Part shown: in pieces, positions 41,701 through 56,700 of the stretch | Position numbering within the stretch: position 1 is the stretch's first letter | How the letters are laid out: every line of letters starts with the position of its first letter | From: Luscinia megarhynchos | Lineage: Eukaryota > Chordata > Aves > Passeriformes > Turdidae | DNA: 64,000 nt | Assembly (NCBI GenBank): GCA_034336665.1 | Contig: CM067570.1 | Span: 19,110,502 to 19,174,501, forward strand | Reading direction: 5' to 3' | The notes under the pieces: model-generated | Databases searched by the model: none | Told to the model about the DNA's origin: nothing | The model's input: only the letters and a program-made list of their open reading frames with translations | Program-made: the position numbers and the translations under genes

Positions 41701-44700
41701 CTGCTCTAATGGGGTTTGGCTCAACGTCGTGTCACTGTGCATTAGCCAAGCCTCAGCTGCTACCATGCAGGAATTTTCCAAAGAATAAATGTTTTCTTTT
41801 CTTTTTAAATTAAAAATTTTTGTTAGGATTTTGTAAATCGTAGTTGCTGTATATTTAAAATACACACATCCTGCGAAATCTTATGCCTTTTTAAGTTGTT
41901 TTTATTGTCAAAAGAAATTTTTAAAAGTTATTGTCTGAATGAGGACTAGAAAAATCAGTCCAAGCTCTGATCATGTCGCAGAAAGGAGAAGCAAGTCAGT
42001 GTTTTTCTAATTGTTCAGTGGAAGATAGTTCTGATATTTATGGGAAGAAGCTGAGATGTTAGATATGTGAACTTTGAGCAGCAGAAAAAAAATTGGCTGC
42101 TTTATAATTCTCTGGCCTCAGAATCAGAATGGAGTTGAACAGAGCAGTTGGAATTTCAGAATACCATTTCCATACCACCTCTAATGTAAAAGCATATACT
42201 CTCTGAAATGGAAAAAGGAATGCTTTTCTTAGTATGTGTTAACAGTGCTGAACTGTGCTTGGCTAACATTTTTCTCATCTGTTTTCTAGGTTTTGTAAGA
42301 GACACCGAATTAAATCAAATTCAAATGTTCCATGTGTTCCGAAAGACTTGTTGATGATGTCAGAATTAGTTCTTCCACAGTTCATCTTTAGTCTGATTCA
42401 GCATTTAAGAGAGGGATATAATGAGCCTGGTATGTTTTGAATTTGCATATATCTAGCATATCTTGCCATGCTGTTTCCTCTTGCTTTGCAGTCTGTGAAG
42501 ACACAGTACATGAATACTAGCCATAGTTTATGTCATTGTATTTTGTACTTCTTTTCCCAGCAAAATTACAGCCTGACTAGCTGATATGATTTTGTTACCT
42601 GCTGGCATGCTTAAATATATTTTAAGCATATGTTAAATATGTTTAATACGTTTATGTTACCTGGCATTGTGCTGAGCTCTTCCAGAAAATGAAATCAGGT
42701 ATGGTTTGGAATTGGTATGTGTGAATTTTGGAGCATTATGAATATATAAATTATTTTCATTTCTGGTGATCATACTGTTCTGCTTATCACAGTTTTGGCT
42801 GAATTATATTATATCTACACCAATTTTTTTTTTATGTGGTTTTCAGCTCTTGATCTGCCGTCAGAGAAAGACCTTCATAAAATCCTCCAGGTTTTGGAGC
42901 CTCATGTTTCCTTCCTAGAAGACTTGACCAAAATGGGAGGTGCAATGAGATCAGTTCTTACCCAGGTTTTAACTAGCCAACAGTTCTACAAAGATCTTAG
43001 CTCTGGTATGTTTTTGTTATTTATAATCATTAGATTTTCAAACTGTGAAGAATTAAGGGCATAAGTTTTGTTTATAACTTAATTTTCTGCATGTTTTTTT
43101 TTAACATCTCAAAACACAGAAAAAACCCATATTTTTAAGGCTATTGTGTTGATAGGAGCATGACTTCAGGAGTGACTAGAAACATTTGTTATTAAGACCT
43201 GTAAGAGCAGACATCAGATCTGTGTCCCAAATAAACATATAAAGAAACATCTTTTCTGAAAAGTTTTTGTAGGAAATCCATTCTAGCTTAGTACTTCCAA
43301 ACTAGTCATAACAAGGTTATTCAAAATGGAATATGTCTAACTTATTTTGGGATCTGCTGTCACAGAGGTTACTGGGAGAGACCTGAGTGGCAAAAGGCCA
43401 TTGTCTGTCTGTCCTGCATTTCTGTGCAAAGCCTTCTTCATCTTTTTTTCCTAAACATTACTCCTCACTTCATTATTTATTCAATCCTGTACCAAACAAC
43501 AATGAATCTAAAAATGTTGGCCAGTCACAACTAACCCTGAACACCTAGTGTAAATAAACTCCATGTTATTTTCTTGTGATTAAGAGTCCTTTGCATGGGT
43601 ATGGAACAAATAGTAATTACTGTAGTTTTAAGTTGCCATAACTGGATTGGGCAGCAGCTAGTGAAAGAGCAGGCAATCTCCAAATCTTTATTTGAAAGGA
43701 GAAACACTTAGCACAGCTGCCTCAAGGGCAGTTCTCTTTATTCTTTCCTTCCTTTTTCTCTCCTATTATATTATTTTAATGGGAGTAATTTAATTACTTC
43801 TCTTTCCTATATGTGATGGATTTCCTGATACAGAAATACAGAAAGGGAATGGAAAGTAAGACATGCTTATCTAGACTACTGGAATGGAGAATATGTGTTA
43901 TTAAATTAAAACATTGTGGGCCATTTTTTAGATTGCATAGAGTATGAAGCATATGAGCCAAGGAGCTGCTTTTGTGCTTTAATACTGTTTTATGTATATA
44001 TTCAAGGTGTTGGAGAGAATGCATGTGCAAAGAAAAGTCATGAAAAGTACCTCATTGCTTTGAAAGGCTCTGGATTGGCATTTCCTGAGGATAAAATTGC
44101 ATGTGGTATGCAGGAACAAGGAGCTGGATCTAGCACATTATCTGTTCAAGGTTTGTGTAGAACAAGATTTTAAGAGAAGACTTGATTATTGATGGGTTTT
44201 ATATAAACTGCTTTGGGTTTATTTTTAAGAAAAGCTAATCTTAATGAAGCTTAGGGAATTACCTGTTATTTATTGCACTACCAAATTACAGGACTCTTAC
44301 TTCTATCAACAAAGCTAAACATATTAACTTCTTGTTGCTAATATGCTAAGCACCATTTTTCCAGTCATAACATTAGTGGAATTTGAGTAGGCAAGATGAA
44401 ATTGCTCATAGTGGATTTTTGCCACTGCAGAGAAGTGATTATCAGTCCACAGCACCTCTTTTTATAAAGGTTCTGTGAAATTTTTTTCATTTTTTTTTAA
44501 TCCCTGAAGTCAATCTGAGTTGGTTTTTTTCAATTTCTGAAAGAATGCTTGTGTGTTAACACAGTGCATTGAAGTTCTGCAATGGCATGTATTTGCACAT
44601 CCCTGGTTTTGTATTGCTTGGAAATCTTACTTCAACTTCTCAGTCCACTGCTATGTATCTTGTAAAGAAAATTAATGTAGTGTTCCATTTCATACTGGCT

Positions 44701-47700
44701 TAAATATCTTAAAATACTGTCTTTTCAATATAAGACTGATGAAAAGAATCTCTGAACATTTTATTTCAAAAGGTTTGGCAGGTGGTACGGCAACATCAGG
44801 ACAAGGGGATTCTTCAGATGAGGTGAGATTTTTTAAAGACTCTAATGAACTGCAACAGAACATTAAAGGGAGAGAATGCTTGCAGCCAAATCTCACAAAT
44901 CTTACGTCTTATATCTGCCATACATTATCCCAATTTTACTAATTAGGAATAATGGAGGTATACATTAATATTTAAATATCACAGGAAGAAAAATCCAGTT
45001 AAAATCCAGTACTCTTGCTCCATTTCTTAACTATAACATAGTTTTACTCTGTTCTAAGAGAGTATAATCAGGTATTAAAAACAAACTGTAAATGCCCTAT
45101 GTAACTCACATGGCAGTACAGAGGAGAGGAGTGTTATTTTTCTAATTAGCATTTCAGCTTTGTACCTGCACAATCTATTTTGACTTTTAGATGAAAGGAC
45201 TGGACTTCATTTTCAGTAATTTGTGCTTGCCAAGCAGCTCATGGTTAAGAAAAAGATTATAAAATAAAAAATTATCTTTCTTCACTGATGCTTTTTTCAG
45301 GGCAGGAGACTTGAATTGCAGAGTCCTGCAGTTCATAGTAATATCCCAGCAAGTGTGATTTTTTTCTAGAGAGTACTTGGTCCCTCTGATTGGGGACTGG
45401 ACAGTGGCAACATCCTGAGAATCTACTGACTCATTCCTGATTGAAGTACCAAAGTACTCTGTGTTCAAAAAGGCCACAGGATGCCTAAGTGTTCAAATGT
45501 GTATCCATCTTAAAATGAATTTTCAGATGGAGGAAATTAAAGAGTAGGCAAAATCATTTCATTTACAGCGTACTTGTGGTCATGCCTTAGATATAAAGTG
45601 TGAACAATCTCCTTCCTCAAGGAAGGACAGTAACTTCTTGAGATTCTGGTTCTTTATCATTCCAGAGAAGTCTGGAAGTAAAACATGGCATTTGCTTAGG
45701 AAAGAAGGATATTGAGTGCTTATTTTTAACTGTAGATGTCTGCATTAATTATATCTCATTTTATTAGCTCCAGTAAAAATCTTTATTTCTAGTTTCATTA
45801 GGACTACCGGTGTTGGCAAAGATTCGTGCAGCAATTAATAGACTCCTGTAATGTCACATTCTTTTTTAACATGCACTGTTATATTTTGTGAAGTGCTGGT
45901 GGAGATGTTTTTAACTTGTATTACACTCTGGAACCTTTGCTGTTTAGTTTGTAGAGTGCCTTGAAAGCTTCAGATGACAAGTGCTTGTGTAAAATGTTTC
46001 CATTGTTCTGTAGGGAACAGCAGTTAGAAGTGGCCTCCTAAAGGTGTCAAAAATACTTTCTTCTTGCATTAGAAGTTTAGATTGATTAGAAAGTATGTAG
46101 GTAATTATATATGTTGCCAACTCTGATATACACTGTGTTGGCTGATATTTTTTCTCTGAAACAAAACCCTACAAACCCTACAAGTGGATAAGGTAAAATC
46201 TTAGGTGTGCAAAGGTTAGACATTTTTGAGCGTTAAACTTTTGTAACAATCAGTTTTAGAAATCAAAGCAACTAACCGTACAAAATTAATAAAATAAATG
46301 TGGATGATAAGACTGCCTGAGGGGGAAAAATGCAATTAAAAAAATTATGTTTTTCTCTGAAGGGTTGCACACAACACGGGATTCTTGTAAACAGTAAAAG
46401 TGTTTTTCTTGTGAGAATATGTTGAAGGCTTCTCTGTTTTAGTTTGGTAGTTAAATCAGAATTTTGAGAGTATACCATCTCTTGGCAATAAGGCTCTAAG
46501 TATATGATTATCAATTTTTAAAACTCTTGTCCTACCTCAGGAGGACCAGGATGGTAGCCAAGGTGTGGGAAAGCGCAAGAGGGTGAAACTAAGCAGCACC
46601 ACCAAAGGTATTTATAAAGTACTGATCTCCATTTATCATGTCTGCTATATGTCTGTCTCAAAAAATATCCAGGGATACTCAATTCACTTCCTGAGCACTG
46701 TAGTGCTGCACGTGACAGGTATTAAACATAGCAAAGCCTAAAAAAGAGTAGCAAGTGAAAATGTAATTGGCAGGTTAGATTTCCCTTGAGTGAGTACCAC
46801 TGTCTGGGACTCTGTTTGACCATTTTGTCACCTCTGTGTTGTAAGCTGACCTCCAAAAATTCATTCAGTTTTCATTGTGTGCCTATCAAGGCTGCAATAT
46901 AGCTTTACAAAACAAGTGTTTGATGTCTTTGTTCTTAACAATTTTTTTTGGTTGTGCCACTGTACAGTATGATTGTGTTTGCAGCCAGGCAAGAACGGTT
47001 CTCTCTGGTTCTGGTTGATCTTTCTGTACTGTTTTAGTAATATTTAAGATAAAATACTTGAATGAAGTCTCTCTGGAAACCACTCCATTATTTTTCTAGC
47101 TTGATATTAGTCCCTTTTGCAGTTTCTAGTCCAAGATGAGTAGCACTCATGTTGAGGTCAGTGCAAGTTTTAGTTCAAGAGTAACCATAGGCTAGACAAG
47201 GTAGTTCTACCTTGTGTTTGACATGTTTCTATGCTCAAAAGTGCTTAATAATATTTAAATGCTATTGTTAAATAAAGAAGACCTTTTTGCTTGTAGTTTT
47301 TTTAATATGAGTGTGAGGAGACTGACATAGGAAGTACAAAGAATTGCAAGCTTTGAGAAAAAAAATATTTGGGTAGAGAACCTGTGGTGAAAGTTGGAAT
47401 AAAGTTTCTGGAAGGTTCTCTGGAGCAGAGGTTTGGAGCTTGAGTTTAAATGCAAAGATTCATGAATCAATGAAATAGTATGATGTAAGGAGTATGGGAA
47501 AGAAAGATCAATTGTTTCTAGTGTGTCCAGATTGAAGGAAAAGCGATAAGGAAGCTGCACAGCAGAGAACTAAATGTTTTGGCAATATTGTTTAGAGGTG
47601 ATTTTAAAAATGGTGTGAGAAAGATTGTGGTAGAGATGTGGAAGAGGCAGTAGTTTTGGAGAAATGCAGGAAACATAGAGACATTCAAGGAGGGTTCTCT

Positions 47701-50700
47701 TGCTTGGATTTAAGAGGCTGTTAGCTTGTCTAAAAAATGAGTTAGAGTCAGGTAACACAAGAAAAAAATGCTGCTGTTCTGATGCATAATAACTAATTAG
47801 GGTGAGGCAGGGAGGAAGCCCAAATTTAGAAGGCGCCTGATCAGAAAACCAGTATCAGCAGTGGCATTTCAGAATAAGTGATACTTGAATTCAACATTTC
47901 ATTTCCCCCCAGGATTGTAGTCTTCCCCCTCTGAGGCATCCCAACATGGACTCTGGTCATGATGTTGATAGCTCCTAATATCTGCCCCAGAGGAGGGAGT
48001 CTGCCAATGGGGGAAGGGTAAGTATCTGTTTTTATTAAATATCAAATAGTTTTCTGAAGTTTTCAGAACTGAGTATTGAATAAAAACAGATTTACCTTTT
48101 CCATATAAGCAGACTCCCTGTCCCATCCTAGCTCAGCAGTGGTACTGTCTTCATCCAGGGTTATTTATATACTGAGGGTATCTTGGCATGCTAAGTCTCA
48201 TATTCCAGAGAGATATTTACAACACTCTGTAAGGTGTTTTGTGGCACAAAGAAAGAATAAAATACTTCTTTAAAGAAAGTACAGGTTTTATGCTGAGGTT
48301 CACTTATACAGGTATAGGACTGAGTATTGAGAATTTTTTTCTTTACTCTGTTTTAAAACATCATCCTGCACCCATCTGAAATATCTGTTTAAGATAATTT
48401 TAAACCCAGAGGCACAATTTTTTTAAAAAACAAATTTAAAATCCAGTGATGCTTTTCAGAACATGAGTCCCAGTGTTCTTGACAAATTTTCAAGGTTTGA
48501 TAAGAGCATTCTGCCTACTCAAATTATATAGCAGGTGTAAGCAGGTAGGTATTGTTGTGTCCCTGCCTGAAACTGGTGCATGAAGTATTGGATATACACT
48601 GTCAGAGGAAGTTGCATGGTCAGTGACAGATACAGTGTTGTGTTGTTTCCATGCCTGGTGTTCTCACTCAGAAGCATTTGGCATGTGCCTAAACTTGTGC
48701 TATCTGTTCTGTGGACAGAGGACTTCAGTCTTGCATGGTTACCTAGCTTTTGTGAGCAGTCAAATCACACATGCAACTTCATAACAAGAGATGAGGAAGA
48801 GAACATAAACCAGCATCATACGTTTGTTGCTGTATGTGATGTGTAATACCTTACAAAATAGTTTAATATTAATTAATATTACAAAATATTATAATATTTC
48901 AATAACTTTCATGATTCTGTGAAGGTAATATATTGAATAAAGCATGTTCTTTTTTATAGTGGCTTGCTAGAGTCTTGAGGAGAACCCTAAAATTTAAGTC
49001 TGGGCAAATTGGTTACGTGCCCGGGGAACTCTGACATTGGGTAGTGGTGGAAATTTGAGGTAATTCCTGCTTAGGAAGATCAGAAATGCCTATCTTGCTT
49101 AGAATAGCACAAAGCTGTCCAATGCAGTCTCTAAAGTTGTCACACGTCAAGATGTAGTCTTCAAGACGTAGTCTTCAAGGCCAGATGATGTTCAGTGTAA
49201 ATGTTTTTAGATGTGTGCTGGTGGGAGCACTTCATACACTCCTGTTGGAATATGTGATTTTGTGTGGAGTTACATAATCTCAGGTGTAGTTAATTTCTAG
49301 ATATGGAGAAGTAGTACTATTATTACTCTCTTCTTTAGTCCTCATATGTTGCTGGAGAGAACACACCTGTTGTAGTTGTAAAGCATAAATAATCAACCCC
49401 TGGAAAAATGATGAAGGGTCTTTATATTTTATTTTTTTTAAGAACAGAGTTAATATGATTTATGCTCTATCAAGTGATAATTTCATTAACAGTTTATTCT
49501 GGCAAAGGTCAGTTTGCAGCTTTGCAATCAGGAAACTGATCTGCTTGAAAACACAGCTGACAAAATGGAAAGATCCTGACTTGATTCCTATGTAGGTCCC
49601 CCACAGGGATCTACTATCAGCATAAGTAAAGGGGCAGAGTGAATGGAGAGGAAAGGGGAAAGATGATACTGTCTCCTGCTGCCACCAGGAGCTAGTGCCT
49701 CCTGATTATCTGGTTATGGTAATTTTTGTATTAAAAAACCCCAGAAAACTACTTAGTGGTTGGTCAATTAGTGCATGTATTGCTTTGAAAGTAAGAATAA
49801 AGGATACATTATTTCTTCTGTTTGTTTTGTTTAGAGTTTGATAAAGTGTTGTTCAGGTAATAGAATTCATCACTTAATCATAAATTGTATTTTGTTGTTT
49901 TGATATTTTAACTTCAGTTCAGTAGTAGTCTACAGTGCTTCCCTTGGTTAAGTGGTTGTGTAAATATTGTGCAATTTGCTGTCAGGCATTATAATCAGTG
50001 CAGCTATTATGGTAAGGTGATGTGATTCAATGCAATCAATGAAGATTGTACTCTGTGGTTGAATTGTACTGAAAACTTTCACTGGCTTCTCTGGGAGGTT
50101 CTTTTTATAGTTACAGACTCTGACACTCTCCAGTATTGGTGATCTTCATTTTCCCAGTTTAAAAAGAAACTGTTTACAGAATATGCTAAGATGTTCTTTA
50201 AGTTTTGTTCCTGAATTTTTATATGAGTGCAACTGAACTATTACTGTTCTTAATTTTAATACCTATTGCATTACACATGCCCTGCTTGAACCTTTTATGC
50301 AGATCAGTCTATCATGGATGTTTTGAAGCATAAATGTTTTCTAGAAGAGTTATTATTTTGGACAATAAAATACGAGTTTCCACAGAAGATGGTGACTTTC
50401 TTACTCAACATGCTGCCAGATCAAGATTATAAGGTACTTGGCTGTACTTCATTCAAACCTAAGTATCTTTTTATATTCACTTACTTAGTGTGTATTATGC
50501 CTTGCATGACACCATGTATGCTTATGTTTGAATAATAAGCAGTAAAATAATGCAGATCTTTTGCCTTGTTTTGAGTATTTTCTAAGAAGTTCTAAAGTGT
50601 TTAGTATTTGAAAACCAATGTGGACAAAAGAAGATGGATAAATCTGGAGCAGCACTATTAATTTTGATTTCATGATATATTTTCCTTCCTGTCTGTTAAT

Positions 50701-53700
50701 GCATGTTTGCATGTGTAGGACTTAGTTTCATTTTATTTTACTTTGTAAATTGTTTCTTGTCACTTAAAATATGTGGCTCAGCACTGTATGATTCTGTAGC
50801 ATGGTATGACTAGTGAACAATTGCAGTGATTTCATTCCTGTTTCAATTTTTGTAGTAGGCAGTGGTTTCTCCATACAGGCCATTACAGTGTGAGTATTCT
50901 TGCAGCCATGTCCTAGGTGATTTTGGCAGCCTTCCAGGTGCTTCCTTACAGAGTTTTGCAGTTGTCCCTACCAAGTATCTCCTGGCCTGGAGTTGTGGAG
51001 ACTGGATGTCATCTTCCTGTTTTAAATCTTGGTGTGCAGCCAGGTTTGGTTGTTTGCTCCACATGTTCCCAAGACCTAGTATACATAGCAATCAGGCTTA
51101 ACATTTTGCTCTGATCATGTCATACCCTTGAGCCATGCAAATATTTTGGACCTTCTCAATCCCTGCTGGGAGGAAAAGATCAAGAAATTCTGAAGTCCAG
51201 TTATGCAGATTTCTTCAAATATGTCTGTTTATAATGGGACAATCCTGTATTTGTGCCTCCTTAAAACCTTGCTGCATCAAAACAAAGGACATGAAGATAA
51301 CTTGCAAGGAAGAAAAAATTAAGATATGGGCCTTCAGCACTACTGTGTCCATGTCAAGACACCATTTTGGTTTGGGATACCAGGTCTTAAATTCAGCTAA
51401 TGCATAAGGAGACATTAGGACTTATTAACTGATGATCCTGTGAAGCTATGAAGCTTGGATACTTCTTGGTGTTTGGACACCCACATGGACATCCAATTCT
51501 CCTGATCCATTGCCAGCTAAATTCCTGCCTGTAAAAACACCCAGCTGCTAGCAGCATGCAGAAGAATCTGGTAAGTGTTGCTGTGTTTCCCTTTTAACTG
51601 TACCATGTAATAACAGCAGCTTCTAATGATTGTGGGATCTTTCTTCTTTTGACAATGAGCCATAGTCTTTAGTGACTTTCTTCGTTCTGTTCATTATCTT
51701 TCTTCACTCAGATTGGAGATTGTGGTGTATTTGGTCTCTCTAATTATTGCCATCTTTAAATGGAAATAGTCCATTTTCTACCCACCAATACTGCATGCTC
51801 AGATTGAAACGTTTTTATAAACTTTTTGATTGGTTGGTTTTTTTTGTTACCAATTTCATGTTGTTTTTCATTAAACAGTTCATTCCTATGTAAAAAGCTT
51901 TAGCAGAAGCACAAATACCAAGTGTTCAAAATTTTTTTAGAATCTGTGTTTAATTGCTGTGATTGTCTAAATGGCATTTTTAAGTAGTAAGGAAACTCAG
52001 AGCAGGAAATGTATCACATAGCAGTACTAGGGAGGCAGTAAATTATCTTTTTGCAAGATACCTTTGCTTTGTTGCAAAACTCCAATTCTGCATGAATGTT
52101 AACATGTTAATCAGGCCTGTGGTTACTTTACAAGGAGTGACTCTGCCTTTTACATGGAAAAGAGAGAACATAGCATTTTGTTATGAATCTGAAGAATGTT
52201 TTTATTTTATGTGCTTCCATTTAGCTTTTTTGAAAGAAAAGCTTGTTTGCTGATTAATCATACTGCATTCCCAAACAGGAATACCTCTAGGGATATAAAC
52301 TGCTCCAAGTAGTCTCTCAGCTTTGTTTTTTTTTCTTATGCCATCTAGACCACATGTACTGTTCTAATTTTTTCTGTATCTGTTGTTGTGCAATTTATCT
52401 GATTCTTTGTGGGGTGATTTAGCTCATTAAATCAGCAGAATTCTGCTAGGTTGAATTTCTGATAAAGAGGAAGCTAGCTGACACAGAGCATAGAGCTGGC
52501 TATCTGTGTATGCTTTGAAATTATTGAAATCTCTGACCTTCAGAATAAACATATTAGTATCCATCATTGCCCTGTGTAGCAGTCACTGAGCCACTAGCAA
52601 TCTCAGTTACACAGATTTTTTTTTGAAATAGGAAAACAGACTTCCCTTTAAGGATTCCCAGTACTGAAAAGAGGTATTGAAAGGGGTGGGCTGAAACCCT
52701 GGGTTAACTAGCTCTTCCCTCTCTCCCCACTTTGGTATATTGGAGAGATAGCACAACAAAAAGTGTGGTCTTTGCCTTGCAGATTTGTGCTTGAGGCATC
52801 CCTTCCAGCACTCTCTGACATTTGAAGCTTGGAAAACTTGCAAGTGAAGAAAAAGCAAAAGAAAAATTTATTGAAGCTTCCAAGAAATTAAAGGTCTTAT
52901 GGTTTGGACAAGAGGAAAACAAAACGCTGGAGAAAGAGACTTTCATGTGACCAAGGAGAAGATGAAGAATGTGTTGGCAGTAAACAGGAAGATGGTGGAA
53001 GAGTGTAAATCATCCAAGAGCAGAGCCTTGCTGAAATCTGGAATACTGGAAATACAAAAATGCAAAAGCATCTAGTAGACATAATGAATCAACAAACATA
53101 ATTACCAGAAATGCTGTGCCTTGTCAGGCACCTCCCATAGTGACCCTTGAGGCAGCTATTACAGCAGTAGGACTTCACTAACCCCTGAATATGCTGTTCT
53201 ACAAATTCTGTAGAACCTTAGTTTTAGTGCAGCATTCAGCTGGCAGAAACACTTTCCATCTTAGCATTGAAAATGTAAACATGGGAGATGTAGGTTCTAA
53301 CTGAAGCCATGGGGTTGATGTTAGTCTCCAAAGAGTTCTGGCACTGAAGTTGAGTGGTCACCAAGAGGAAAGGTTAGCTGTAAAAATTAACTTCGTTTTT
53401 CCATAGGTAGAAATTGAGAAGCTGCTCGAGATAAATAGATAAATAGATGTACAGAAAGCATGTCTGTCTTAGGAGCAATTTCTTGCAGAGGGTTGGAAGC
53501 TGAGTATTTGGAAACGTGTTATGACAACAATCTCATTCTTGCTCCATTCTGTATTTTGCCTTAGTTGTGTATATAGCTTTGGCCACCAAAAAAAAAGAAT
53601 GTGTGGATGGACTGATTTGGCCTAATGTAGATGGTTTTATGTACTGACTGCAGTTTACCACAGTATTTCTTAACTTCTGGAATGAGTTTAGTTTCTTCCT

Positions 53701-56700
53701 CTCAAAATTGGAAAGGGTTGTATTTGTTTGTTTAACTTGCAAGTAAATGTAGGAGTAAAGCTTCTGTTTTTCCTTTGGTTAAGTGTTTTTCAGAGTCTCT
53801 ACCATTATACTGTAGTGAGAGCAAATTTACGGTGCTTTTAGAAGTTCATTATTGTAAATGAGTGAGACACAAAAAATTTTGATACGTGCTGATAAGAAAA
53901 AAAAAATCCAAAATTTGTCCCTAGAGAAGGACCTTGTTTTTGCAGTCAACTTTCTGTGTGAAACAAGTAAAACATAGTTTTTTCATCACTGAACCCAAAA
54001 ATCCTATTTAAACATAATAATATGAAGAAATAATATATAAATATACTTTTTTACTAGCAGCATTAATATATTGACTTCTTAAAATATCTGCTACATCATT
54101 TCTGTCTGAGGCTTAACATTAATAGTGTGAATGTCTTGATGGTAAGTGCAAATGCCAGTGATGAAAATTGTTTCAAGTCCTTAACTTAAAGGAAATTATG
54201 TGATGGGAATATCTGTAACACCAGAAAGATAATGTATTAACTTTGCTCAAGTGTTGTGAATGAGTTGTGCTAAAAAGGCTTTAGCTGTAAACAGTTCCTA
54301 TTGTGTGGGTGCTGTGTGTGGAACATACTTTCAGTTTTTATACAGGTTTCCATCACTGTGGACCAGGTATAGGAGGGCAAGTTAAATATTCTTTCAGTGT
54401 TTCCTGCAGTGATATTCCCATTCTCACCCTGATTCAGTTTCTTGCATCAGCAACTTTATCTTTGGGTGTTTGCTGGGAGAAGCAGTTTCTGTGCCTAACA
54501 GCATAATTATGTCATTGTATTTTTGGAAGTATTTTTAGGTGGTAATAACACAGTAGTGCCATAATAAAAGTATGGGAGCACTGAATCTAAGGCAGGTCAA
54601 ATAAAGTAGTGATCTGTATACAGTCTGGTGAAAACATGGCTGCCTGAGGGTGGCTTTAAAATTTCTAATTCTATGCTTATGAAAGGTTAATATTTCCAGA
54701 AGGAATAGGCAAAGGATTTTTAGACATTAGATTTTTATCACTACACAGCTTGTTTTCTTACCAAGCCAAGCAAGTCCAGATGGTGTTAATACAGAACCTA
54801 AAGTGCTAAGTGAGAGGTGATTTTGAAGCTGGCAGATATGTTCATGTTTGTGCTGTGCAAAAGGTTGATTTATAATGCGTTTTGAGGCTTATGGAGTGGA
54901 ACACAGAACTGTACTAAGATTTATGTTATATATACAATACATTTAAATACTGATCTGGTTTAAAAAAACCACCAACAGTTGTGTGAAGAATAACAAAGCT
55001 GGATAATTAGTTTAGTTCTTGAGAGGAAAGCACTAAAGGTTTATTTTAAAAGTATAGGATGCTATGATAGTAGAAATGAAAATCAATGTAGAAATGTCTT
55101 GATTGAAAAGAAATTATAACCTTACTTCACAGCTAGATGGCTGCAAGTGATAAGGCAGCCTTAAAAGGCACTACTAAACTCATTGTTCATAGTGTATAAT
55201 TTTAGGACATTCTGTTGTAGGATGTACAAATTTAGGATAAATTAATTATTAGAACTTTACTACTTTCACAGGCATGCTGAGACATTATATTTCTTCTTTG
55301 AACATTTCTTGTTTGGTTTTTTTTAGTGTGGAAAGTGTAGAATGAGAAGATTAGGTTCTGAGGAAAGGTAGTAAAGGTAGCAGCCTAAGATACCTCTCCC
55401 TATAAATAGGTCTTTTTATTTGGTCTGTTTTTAGAAAACAGTCATCACTTTTAGTTTGTCATAGCAACTGGTGTTTCCCAGAGTATGTTGATTGTACATT
55501 CGTGAAGGAATATTTCATAATCAAAGAGAGCTATAATTTTTGTATGATGCTTATTAATGTCAACATTTCTTTATAATTTGCAGATTGCTTTTACAAAAAC
55601 ATTTGTTCAGCATTATGCTTTTATTATGAAAACACTGAAGAAAAGCCATGAATCAGACACCATGTCTAATAGAATTGTGCATATCAGTGTTCAGTTGTTC
55701 AGCAATGAAGAACTAGCACGCCAAGTAACAGAAGAATGCCAACTGCTGGATATTATGGTCACTGTTCTGTTGTACATGATGGAAAGTTGCCTTATTAAAA
55801 GTGAGTTGCAAGGTAGGTTTAGTTGTTTGTTTCTTTCTTTCCATGGATAATAAATTGATTATAGAGGAAATTTAATCTTTCTTTGCTGGTCAATCCACCC
55901 TTCTGATGCCTTTCCAAAAATGTACTGGATCTAGCAATATATGGTAGAGGATGAGACTCAAAATTCCCTGGAAATATGAAGGTGTATATATATATATATA
56001 TATATATGTAAAGGTAGTTATGAAGAGTGATATCTTTATCCTTTGATATGTGGGTTTTTTTTAGAAATGTTGCATAGAATGCAGATTATTACCTTGCTAG
56101 TACTTAATTTGTTGCGTAAAGTGCATAAACAACCATTTGAATGAAAAATTATATACACAAATTGAGACCTGTATTAATTTAAAAAATACTTTCAAAGAGT
56201 TTCAAAAGCTATTTGCAATATTTTAAATGGTTTTAATTTTTAAAATCTGTGATTTCCTTAATAAAATTTGATATAATTAGATGAGAATAATTTAATAGTT
56301 TGTCAGTATATCATTTTGATCAACCTTTTGTTTGACGAAGTGGCAGTTTGCATTTGAGCGATTGTAGACTGTATAACTTCTTTAGTGAAGACAGCTGTTC
56401 TGTTTTCACCCTCCTTGTTTTACCTGTCCTTATGTGAAAATGGCACAACTGAATCTTGCTGACTTCTATCATTCACACTTTTATGTGCCTAACAGACTGG
56501 TGATCTCTCAGCCCTCTTTATCCTAGTTTGAATCTGAAAGTATCTCCTAGACAGGCTGAGTGCTGATGCTAAATAAGTATCACAAACTTCTGCATGAAAT
56601 TGTATTTTTTTCCCTAAAGTATCCATGTCTGAGAGTCCACTCTATGTATAGCCTAAACCAAAATGACCAAATGGGAGAAATAGGAAATCCTCATTCATCT

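Noticed and set aside
48865..48880. 16-bp palindrome AATATTAATTAATATT
   Set aside because: Expected in such AT-rich intronic sequence; no flanking structure.
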